DNA of 9,727 nt. Origin: Bacteroidota bacterium. Lineage in GTDB: Bacteria > Bacteroidota > Bacteroidia > Flavobacteriales > Flavobacteriaceae. The position numbers and the translations under genes are program-made. Positions 1-5,713 of the stretch are shown piece after piece. Where the stretch lies: positions 1-9,727 of the forward strand of contig JAEWLD010000145.1 of assembly GCA_023393485.1 (NCBI GenBank), in the 5' to 3' direction. The notes under the pieces were generated by a model. It was not told where the DNA came from and searched no databases. It saw only the letters and a list, made by a program, of their open reading frames with translations. Each line of letters starts with the position of its first letter. The first letter of the stretch is position 1.

Positions 1-125
1 GAATGGGTGAGGCCGACCCAATCGCCACAAACGAAACCGCTGAGGGCAAAAGCCAAAACCGCCGTGTAGAGTTTGCGATTACGGCAAACGAAAAAATGAT
101 CAAGGACGCCGAAGCCGGAAAATAA
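1..125 (+). CDS. OmpA family protein, C-terminal end (partial)
   Basis: The open frame enters from the left edge (first full codon at 3) and stops at TAA 123-125, giving 40 visible residues. They contain a Gly-x-Ala-x-Pro...Asn-Glu-Thr...Gly-Lys stretch followed by NRRVEFAI, the hallmark end of the OmpA/MotB C-terminal domain, which binds peptidoglycan in the periplasm and anchors outer-membrane proteins to the wall. A short charged tail (about 13 residues) follows the last predicted strand. Only the end of the domain is seen, so whether the missing N-terminal part is a beta-barrel, a lipoprotein or another module cannot be told. A strong terminator lies 25 bases after the stop, so this is the last gene of its transcript. 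Confidence 0.85.
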   Translation, partial: MGEADPIATNETAEGKSQNRRVEFAITANEKMIKDAEAGK

Positions 126-149
126 TCTGCGGGTGTCATAAAACCAACC

Positions 150-181
150 AAGGCGTGTCATCGTGACGCGCCTTAATTTTT
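150..181 (+). terminator. Intrinsic terminator of the OmpA-family gene
   Basis: Arms 150-160 and 164-174 pair over 11 base pairs (one G-U), with a 3-base TCG loop, followed by AATTTTT at 175-181. It lies 25 bases after the OmpA stop. It also covers the GTG at 163 that could otherwise be read as the start of the next gene, which argues for the later ATG at 193. Confidence 0.85.
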
Positions 182-192
182 ACCTTTTACCA

Positions 193-1125
193 ATGCTCAA
201 AGCCAGCAATATCTCATTTGCCTATGCTGACAAGACTGTGATTGACAATATCAGTTTTTCAATCGGGAAAGGAAAGCAAGTTGCGGTCATCGGCGAAAGC
301 GGCTGTGGAAAAAGCACGCTGCTCAAACTCCTTTACGGCTTGCATGATTTGGACGAAGGCTTGATTAGCTGGGATGAAAATCCGGTGCTCGGCCCGAAGT
401 TCAATTTGATTCCGGGACATGACGCGATGAAATACCTTGCGCAGGATTTCGGCTTGATGCCATTTATCACAGTCGCCGAAAATGTCGGGAACTTTCTATC
501 GAACGTTTATAAGGACAAAAAAAGCGAACGCATCGCAGAACTTCTGGCGATGGTTGAAATGACCGAATTCGCCGATATAAAAGCCCAATTCCTGAGCGGC
601 GGCCAACAGCAACGAACGGCGCTGGCGAAAGTACTGGCACTTGAACCCGAAGTTTTGCTGCTTGACGAACCATTTAGCCAAATCGATACTTTTCGTGCGA
701 ATACATTACGGCGCAAATTATTTAAATATTTTCGGGAAAATGGCATTACGTGCATCATGGCCACGCATGATAGTGTGGACGTATTGTCTTTTTCAGATGA
801 GACGCTCGTGATGAAAGACGGCAAAATAGTCGCGGCGGGACAATCAAAGACAATTTACGAAAATCCCGGAACGCGTTACGTGGCGACATTGTTCGGCGAC
901 GTCAACGAGATTCCTGCCGCAATGCTCCGCGCCGAAAATAAATTCGTTTATCCGCATCAGCTGGCGGTCGTCAAACAGTCAAACTTTTCGGTCACCGTAA
1001 TCAACAGTTGGTTCAAAGGCGATAGCCATCGGATAGAAGCCCTCAGCCAGTTCGGGAAAATTTATTTCGATCATCCTACTGCGCTTCCAAAAACCGCAAT
1101 GGTTTGCCTCGCACTTAAAAAATAA
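193..1125 (+). CDS. ABC transporter ATP-binding protein (orphan, TOBE-like C-terminus)
   Basis: Cytoplasmic ATPase subunit expected to drive an import-type ABC transporter, 310 residues from ATG 193. Seen: Walker A GESGCGKST (34-42), Q-loop glutamine at Q84, signature LSGGQ (134-138), Walker B VLLLDE (154-159) with catalytic Glu159, a D-loop written SQID (162-165) and switch His192. After about residue 228 comes an extra domain of about 80 residues; its stretch 252-310 (YPHQL...VTVINSWFKGD...) resembles the TOBE substrate-sensing domain of PotA/FbpC/ModC-type ATPases. The frame is open to a GTG at 163, but that codon sits in the upstream terminator hairpin, and the ATG at 193 begins the normal ABC first strand (LKASNISFAY). 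No permease or binding protein is next to it, so substrate and partner are unknown. No good promoter was found in the 67-base gap before it. The family call is firm; polyamine, iron or anion uptake would be a guess. Confidence 0.9.
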   Translation: MLKASNISFAYADKTVIDNISFSIGKGKQVAVIGESGCGKSTLLKLLYGLHDLDEGLISWDENPVLGPKFNLIPGHDAMKYLAQDFGLMPFITVAENVGNFLSNVYKDKKSERIAELLAMVEMTEFADIKAQFLSGGQQQRTALAKVLALEPEVLLLDEPFSQIDTFRANTLRRKLFKYFRENGITCIMATHDSVDVLSFSDETLVMKDGKIVAAGQSKTIYENPGTRYVATLFGDVNEIPAAMLRAENKFVYPHQLAVVKQSNFSVTVINSWFKGDSHRIEALSQFGKIYFDHPTALPKTAMVCLALKK

Positions 1126-1150
1126 AACCCGCACGAGGCGGGCTTTTTTT
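1117..1150. terminator. Bidirectional terminator between convergent ABC ATPase and S9 peptidase genes
   Basis: Arms CCCGC 1128-1132 and GCGGG 1138-1142 enclose a 5-base loop. On the + strand the hairpin is followed by C and seven T (1144-1150), directly after the ABC stop. On the - strand it is followed by TTTTATTTTTT (1127 down to 1117), directly after the peptidase stop at 1149-1151. It can therefore serve both genes. The U tracts overlap both gene ends. Confidence 0.8.
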
Positions 1151-3605
1151 ATCCTTTGATTTCAGGTTTTTTGATTGGTTCGGTTTTAGGCTGGTCGTTT
1201 TTGAGAAAACGCTCGAGAAACCGATCCTGTTCCCAAAGCAAATGGAAAATGTTTTCCTTGGCAACATAGCCGTGCGATTCTTTTGGCAGGATCACCATTC
1301 TGGCAGGCGCGCCAAGGCCTTTCAGCGCTTGGAAATAACGTTCGGTTTGAAGCGTGAACGTGCCCGGATTGTTGTCGGCTTCGCCATGGACGAGCAAAAT
1401 CGGCGTTTTCATTTTTTCGGCGTTCATAAATGGCGACATTGTGTTGTAAATTTCAGGAACTTCCCAATAATTGCGCTGCTCGCTTTGGAAACCGAAAGGC
1501 GTCAGCGTGCGGTTATACGCGCCACTCCGGGCAATGCCGCATGCGAACAAATTGGAATGCGTCAAAAGATTCGCCACCATAAATGCGCCGTAAGAATGCC
1601 CGCCGCACGCGACTTTTTTCCGGTTGATATAGCCGAGTTTGTCAACGGCATCAATCGCGGCAGCCGCATCGTCAACGAGTTGCATGATAAAAGTATCGTT
1701 GGGTTCAGTCGTGCCTTCGCCAACGATCGGAAATGACGCATCGTCGAGCACAGCATAACCTTTTGTCACCCAATAAATAAACGAGCCGTAGTTCGGGAAT
1801 GTAAATTCGTTCGGATTCTTATTGCTTTGGCCGGCGCTGCTTTTGTCTTTAAATTCTTCGGGATATGCCCAAATCAGAAGTGGCAGCTTTTCCTTTTTGT
1901 TGCGATCATAACCAGCCGGCAAATACAATGTGCCAGATAAGTCGACGCCATCTTTGCGTTTGTACTTGATCACTTCCTTGTACACGTTCCTGATGCTTTC
2001 AAACGGATTTTTAAAAGCCGTAATCGCTGACACCGAATTCTTTTTATTATAATCCCTGAAATAGTAATTCGGGTATTCGGTTTTGGATTGGATCATCACC
2101 AGCGCTTTGCCCGCTTTGAAATCCTCAATCGACAGCAAATCTTCCTTTTTGTCAGTATAGGCCGATTGATAAAGCCGTTTGGTCTTCAGGGTTTTTGTAT
2201 TGAACTCGTCGATGAACGGGAATTGGCCTTTTTCGGTATAACCGTCGCCCAGCAGGAACATCTTGTCATTTTCAATCGCGAGCACGTAACGGCCGTAATC
2301 GTTTTTCTTTCGCTGAAAGCTGCCCGGATCAGAATAGATATCTTGAAAATTGCGGTCTGAAATCACTTTAGGATTGCTTCCTGCAACTGATGGATCAATC
2401 AAAAATGTCTTGGAATTCCGCGTGTCGTACCATTCCTCGGAGACGATTGCCGTATGGTCGTTGCCCCAATTGATATCGGAAAAACGTTGTGCGGTCTTCA
2501 TCATCGCAACCGGTTGTTTGTCAAACGGCGCCGCCCATTGGTACAGCTCGTCGCGATATTCTACTTTGTTGGCCGGATCGCCCTGGTCGAGCGCCTGGAC
2601 AAAGAAAATCGTCGCTGGTTTATCACCGCGCCAGCTGATTTCCCGCTTGCCCTGTTTTACGGCCATAAAACCTTTGGGCATGATTTCATTGAGCGGCGAT
2701 TGGTCAATTGTCATAATCGCTTTTCCCGACAAGTCGTAGGCGACGGTTTTCATCGGGAATCGGTTTAGCGGCACGATGTACGAAAATGGTTTTTCAATCG
2801 TCGTCAGCATGACATAATTTCCGTCGGGCGAGAAGCTTGGGCCGTGATACATTGCCGCCGGCATAAAAAGCGACATTTTCCCATCGAGCGAAACTTTGTA
2901 CAGTTCAGACGTGACCAGCGTTTCAAAGTTTGCCTCGTCATTTTTGTTTTTGAGCATGTCCGGATACGTCCGGTTTTGCGACTTCACACCGTCGGCATTC
3001 GAGATGATCGGGCCGGTTGGCAAATCTTTTTTTGCATCGAGCAATTTGGGCCGATTTGCAGGCAATGTCCTGACGAGCAATGATTCGCTATCAGCATACC
3101 ACGCGGCTGGATTGCCGAGATTGGCGTTGAGGTTCGCGCCGGTCAACCTGGTCGCCTTGGCCGATGCGACGTCCAGAACCCAAAGTTCCACGCCGGTCGC
3201 GGTTGTATTGGTGAAAGCGATTTTCTTTTCGTTGCGCGACCACGATACGTTGGCGATTTTCGGATTCAGCGGCAAATCCGAAACTTGGATTTCGTCCTTG
3301 CCGGAAATTTTCCGGACTTTTAGATTGTTGATATATGTGACTGTACTTGAAATATTGGTCACCGGGTTGATTCGCAGGCCGCCGAGCTTCATTTCATCCT
3401 GGCTGAGGTCGTCAAGGGTTTTATACGTACTGCGATAGGAAAGCAGCATATATTGCTTTTTCGAGTCCATTGAAACCGACGGCGCACGCTGGTAATCGGC
3501 AAGCGCCAGGATTTCTTCAGGCGGCGTTTGATAAGTTAAATTTTCCTGAGCAGCGGCTGGAATTGCCACGAGCAACAGCGCGAAAAGCCTGAGCGAAAAT
3601 TTCAT
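1149..3605 (-). CDS. S9 family serine peptidase, glutamyl endopeptidase (S9D)-like, exported
   Basis: 818 residues. An N-terminal signal peptide (about 1-19, cleavage in AAA-QE) points to export to the periplasm or beyond. Residues about 30-540 read as a beta-propeller like those of prolyl oligopeptidases, with repeated strand motifs (VSWSRNEKKIAFT, FSPDGNYVMLTT). About 545-805 is the alpha/beta-hydrolase catalytic domain. Visible catalytic triad: Ser671 in GGHSYGAF, Asp744 in HGEADNNPGT, His778 in KESHGYV. The block around the serine (GGHSYGAFM, then ARSGAYNRTLTPFGFQ) matches my recollection of the S9D/chloroplast glutamyl endopeptidase group better than prolyl oligopeptidase or DPP-IV, which suggests cleavage after Glu; that specificity is inference. 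The tail 800-818 is Lys/Pro rich. The gene is monocistronic: bidirectional terminator downstream and a divergent gene upstream. The only -7-like sequence upstream is poor (TACCTTAG at 3635-3628, - strand). Confidence 0.9.
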   Translation of the reverse strand: MKFSLRLFALLLVAIPAAAQENLTYQTPPEEILALADYQRAPSVSMDSKKQYMLLSYRSTYKTLDDLSQDEMKLGGLRINPVTNISSTVTYINNLKVRKISGKDEIQVSDLPLNPKIANVSWSRNEKKIAFTNTTATGVELWVLDVASAKATRLTGANLNANLGNPAAWYADSESLLVRTLPANRPKLLDAKKDLPTGPIISNADGVKSQNRTYPDMLKNKNDEANFETLVTSELYKVSLDGKMSLFMPAAMYHGPSFSPDGNYVMLTTIEKPFSYIVPLNRFPMKTVAYDLSGKAIMTIDQSPLNEIMPKGFMAVKQGKREISWRGDKPATIFFVQALDQGDPANKVEYRDELYQWAAPFDKQPVAMMKTAQRFSDINWGNDHTAIVSEEWYDTRNSKTFLIDPSVAGSNPKVISDRNFQDIYSDPGSFQRKKNDYGRYVLAIENDKMFLLGDGYTEKGQFPFIDEFNTKTLKTKRLYQSAYTDKKEDLLSIEDFKAGKALVMIQSKTEYPNYYFRDYNKKNSVSAITAFKNPFESIRNVYKEVIKYKRKDGVDLSGTLYLPAGYDRNKKEKLPLLIWAYPEEFKDKSSAGQSNKNPNEFTFPNYGSFIYWVTKGYAVLDDASFPIVGEGTTEPNDTFIMQLVDDAAAAIDAVDKLGYINRKKVACGGHSYGAFMVANLLTHSNLFACGIARSGAYNRTLTPFGFQSEQRNYWEVPEIYNTMSPFMNAEKMKTPILLVHGEADNNPGTFTLQTERYFQALKGLGAPARMVILPKESHGYVAKENIFHLLWEQDRFLERFLKNDQPKTEPIKKPEIKG

Positions 3606-3692
3606 ATTTGATGGTTTTGCGATTGGTCTAAGGTACGCGAAAGGTGTTACAGGTAAAAGTCAATTCTGGATTTTAACGGTGAGGTTTTCATT

Positions 3693-3720
3693 CGGGCGGG
3701 GTCGGGTTGAGCCCGTTTTT
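3693..3720 (+). terminator. Terminator-like hairpin without an upstream gene
   Basis: Two alternative stems share the same right arm: CGGGC 3693-3697 with GCCCG 3711-3715 (13-base loop), or CGGG 3703-3706 with CCCG 3712-3715 plus a T-G pair (3-base loop). TTTTT follows at 3716-3720. On the + strand there is no gene to end here, since the flanking gene to the left is divergent. It may stop spurious or antisense transcription, end a short RNA, or be chance. Confidence 0.35.
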
Positions 3721-3747
3721 AGCGACTCAGCCAATGTTATCGGCCCA

Positions 3748-3770
3748 GATTCTGAAACAAGTTCAGAATC
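3748..3770. repeat. Perfect extragenic palindrome, 9-bp arms with 5-base loop
   Basis: GATTCTGAA (3748-3756), loop ACAAG, TTCAGAATC (3762-3770): all nine pairs match. No T-run follows on either strand (an A-rich stretch follows on +), so it is not an ordinary terminator. It lies across the expected -33 region of the fabH-like promoter. Two readings: a dispersed extragenic palindromic repeat (the CTGAA-N5-TTCAG core is of the kind I associate with repeated elements in Bacteroidota genomes), or an operator for a dimeric regulator. Confidence 0.6.
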
Positions 3771-3786
3771 CCAAACAAAAAAACCA

Positions 3787-3794
3787 TAGCTTTG
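3787..3794 (+). promoter_or_regulatory. Bacteroidota-type -7 promoter element (TAGCTTTG) of the fabH-like gene
   Basis: TAGCTTTG matches the TAnnTTTG -7 consensus of the primary sigma factor in Bacteroidota at all six fixed positions. The expected -33 TTG is only partly present (TTC at 3762-3764, spacer 22 bases). A start near 3800 would give a leader of about 16 bases before ATG 3817. The leader ends in an A run instead of a Shine-Dalgarno sequence, as is usual in this phylum. Confidence 0.6.
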
Positions 3795-3816
3795 CTTTTC
3801 ACCTATCGACAAAAAA

Positions 3817-4824
3817 ATGTATCATTCCAAAATATCAGGGCTCGGTTATTACGTCCCGAACAATGTCGTCACCAATGACGATCTTTCAAAAATCATCGAC
3901 ACGTCGGACGAATGGATCCAGGAACGCACCGGAATCAAAGAGCGCCGACATATCGTCCGCGGCCAGGATACGACCACGACAATGGGTGTCAAGGCTGCCA
4001 AAACTGCCATCGAGCGCGCCGGAATCTCAAAAGACGACATTGATTTCATCATTTTCGCGACGCTTTCACCCGATTATTATTTTCCCGGTCCGGGCGTTTT
4101 GGTCCAACGCGACTTGGGTTTGAAAACCGTTGGTGCGCTTGATGTCCGCAACCAGTGTTCGGGTTTTGTGTACGCCATTTCGATCGCCGACCAGTACGTG
4201 AAGACCGGAATGTACAAAAATATTTTGGTCATCGGATCTGAAGTGCATTCGCAAGGTTTGGACATGACAACGCGCGGCCGCGGCGTCTCGGTCATTTTTG
4301 GCGATGGAGCCGGCGCTGCGATCGTCAGCCGTGAAGAAGATTTGACCAAAGGAATTTTATCGACCCATTTGCATTCAGAAGGCCAGCATGCCGAAGAATT
4401 AATCGTCAAAGCGCCTGGAATGGGCGGTCGCTGGGTTTCCGACATTTTAAAAGACAACGACCCGAACGATGAAAGTTATCTGCCTTATATGAACGGCCAA
4501 TTCGTTTTCAAGAACGCCGTAGTCCGTTTTGCCGAAGTGATCAATGAAGGCTTGCAGGCCAATAATCTAAGCGTTTCAGACATCGACATGCTGATTCCGC
4601 ACCAAGCCAATCTGCGCATTTCGCAATTCATCCAGCAGAAATTCAAACTCTCCGACGATAAAGTCTATAACAACATCGAACGTTACGGCAATACAACTGC
4701 CGCGTCAATCCCGATTGCACTCACCGAAGCCTGGGAAAACGGCAAAATCAAGTCTGGCGGTCTGGTTGTGCTCGCGGCTTTTGGCAGTGGGTTTACCTGG
4801 GGAAGCGCAATCATCAGGTGGTAA
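3817..4824 (+). CDS. 3-oxoacyl-ACP synthase III family protein (FabH-like, KASIII)
   Basis: Cytoplasmic condensing enzyme, 335 residues. Family chemistry: the active cysteine accepts an acyl group from acyl-CoA and condenses it with malonyl-ACP, starting fatty-acid or related chains. The triad is complete: Cys114 (RNQCSGF), His262 (PHQANLR), Asn292 (YGNTTAAS). Other family marks are DEWIQERTGIKER (31-43), FGDGAGAAIV (161-170) and the C-terminal GSGFTWGS (323-330). It is slightly longer than the roughly 317-residue E. coli FabH, with extra sequence around 175-230. The usual housekeeping neighbours (rpmF, plsX) are absent, so it is probably a second KASIII; a role in branched or special lipids is inference and no symbol is assigned. 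ATG 3817 fits the KASIII N-terminus (YHSKISGLGYYVP) and has its own promoter. The stop (4822-4824) abuts the convergent gene's stop with no gap. Confidence 0.92.
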   Translation: MYHSKISGLGYYVPNNVVTNDDLSKIIDTSDEWIQERTGIKERRHIVRGQDTTTTMGVKAAKTAIERAGISKDDIDFIIFATLSPDYYFPGPGVLVQRDLGLKTVGALDVRNQCSGFVYAISIADQYVKTGMYKNILVIGSEVHSQGLDMTTRGRGVSVIFGDGAGAAIVSREEDLTKGILSTHLHSEGQHAEELIVKAPGMGGRWVSDILKDNDPNDESYLPYMNGQFVFKNAVVRFAEVINEGLQANNLSVSDIDMLIPHQANLRISQFIQQKFKLSDDKVYNNIERYGNTTAASIPIALTEAWENGKIKSGGLVVLAAFGSGFTWGSAIIRW

Positions 4825-5649
4825 TCAGTCGGTCAGGGTAAGCTGCACAGACAGCGTGTATTTGTCGCGTTTCACCCAGCCGTCCTTAGTGAAATTCCAC
4901 CAGTCAGGCGTTCCCCGGTTTTCGATGGCATCCAACGAAGGTTCATAAAAAAACCATTCTTTATTGTTGGCGGCGTAACATCTGTTCTGTTCGAGCGGCA
5001 GGTAATGGATCACGACAAAAATGCCTCGCTCCGAAAATGGGATTCGATGCGGGCGCAAATCAACTTCAGCGACGTGATGGCCTTTTTTCAGTCGGCAAAC
5101 GATGTTTTCGGTGCTGATTGGTTCGTCGGGCGTTCCGTCGTCGTCGACCGAATATAGTGAGATGGCGACGATGCGGTTTTTTGCCGAACTAAACGCCTTG
5201 AATTTCAGCCGGTCCAGAAATAGCGTAGCCTTTGAATCATTTGGGAAATATTTTCCAATAATCGGCACAAGATCATCCATTCGGCAGACAATACCGACGT
5301 CGCCATTTTTGAGTTTCCCAAGATTGACCTTTTTGTCGTATTTCGGCGGCGACATCTGAATTTCGTCGAGCGTTACAACCTTGTTCGCCATCAGGATTGT
5401 GGCTGTTTCGGTAATGGTAATGGCTTCCAGTGTTTCAAACCCAATTGCGGAAATCCGGTACCGCGTTTGAGGACGGCCTTCGCGCAAATAAAAAATTCCA
5501 AGCGAATCAGACGAAGTGACCAATTTATTGCCGTCCCAAACATTTGCATACGCAATTGGCACGTCTGTATCCCGGTTTTTCATGACAACCTTGATTTGAG
5601 CGTTTCCAAAAAATGCGTGGAGGAACAACAACAGTGTTAGTTTTTTCAT
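4825..5649 (-). CDS. Exported protein with carboxypeptidase-like regulatory domain
   Basis: 274 residues. The signal peptide (MKKLTLLLFLHAFFGNA, cleavage near 17-18) has no lipobox cysteine, so it is expected in the periplasm or outer membrane. Residues about 19-95 read as a carboxypeptidase-D regulatory-like beta-sandwich (IPIAYANV-like motif at 30-37, SDSLGIFYLRE at 48-58, YRISAIGFE at 64-72), the module that also opens many TonB receptors. A linker with a plug-like VVTLDEIQMSPPKYD (91-105) leads to a beta-rich C-terminal part (about 140-274) with Pro and aromatic residues; a pattern VDLRPHRIPFSERGIFVVIHYL (split at 197-208 and 209-217) recalls similar Bacteroidota proteins of unknown function. 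No enzyme motif is seen. The gene lies just downstream of a TonB-receptor-like gene on the same strand but behind a terminator, 64 bases away. Function unknown. Confidence 0.8.
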   Translation of the reverse strand: MKKLTLLLFLHAFFGNAQIKVVMKNRDTDVPIAYANVWDGNKLVTSSDSLGIFYLREGRPQTRYRISAIGFETLEAITITETATILMANKVVTLDEIQMSPPKYDKKVNLGKLKNGDVGIVCRMDDLVPIIGKYFPNDSKATLFLDRLKFKAFSSAKNRIVAISLYSVDDDGTPDEPISTENIVCRLKKGHHVAEVDLRPHRIPFSERGIFVVIHYLPLEQNRCYAANNKEWFFYEPSLDAIENRGTPDWWNFTKDGWVKRDKYTLSVQLTLTD

Positions 5650-5655
5650 TTGGTT

Positions 5656-5688
5656 AAAATAAAAAATCCCGAGGACTTTCGGGATTTT
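5656..5688 (-). terminator. Intrinsic terminator of the TonB-receptor-like gene
   Basis: Arms 5663-5672 and 5679-5688 pair perfectly over 10 bp (core CCCGA/TCGGG) around a 6-base loop. On the - strand the stem runs into TTTTTTATTTT (5666 down to 5656). It lies 25 bases after the stop of the receptor gene and just 6 bases before the ATG of the next - strand gene, so it should limit co-transcription of the two. I could not find a separate promoter for the downstream gene. Confidence 0.85.
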
Positions 5689-5713
5689 CGTCTATAATCA
5701 TTGAAAAATTTTA

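Larger units (their letters stand above)
3606..3816. other. Divergent intergenic region between S9 peptidase and fabH-like gene
   Basis: These 211 non-coding bases carry the 5' leaders of two divergent genes. From left to right: a weak -7-like TACCTTAG for the peptidase (- strand, 3635-3628; a TTG at 3663-3661 is 25 bases upstream, longer than usual), a terminator-like hairpin on the + strand (3693-3720), a perfect 9-5-9 palindrome (3748-3770), an A-rich stretch, and a consensus-type -7 element for the fabH-like gene (3787-3794). I see no tRNA, small ORF with support, or riboswitch. Confidence 0.6.

Noticed and set aside
163..192. GTG start for the ABC ATPase at 163
   Set aside because: The codon sits in the loop and right arm of the OmpA terminator, and the added ten residues do not belong to the ABC fold; ATG 193 is better.
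3707..4123. + strand frame of 138 codons starting upstream of and overlapping the fabH-like gene
   Set aside because: Most of it is out of frame with a clear KASIII, its start lies inside the terminator-like hairpin, and the translation is Ser/Arg/Pro-rich shadow sequence.
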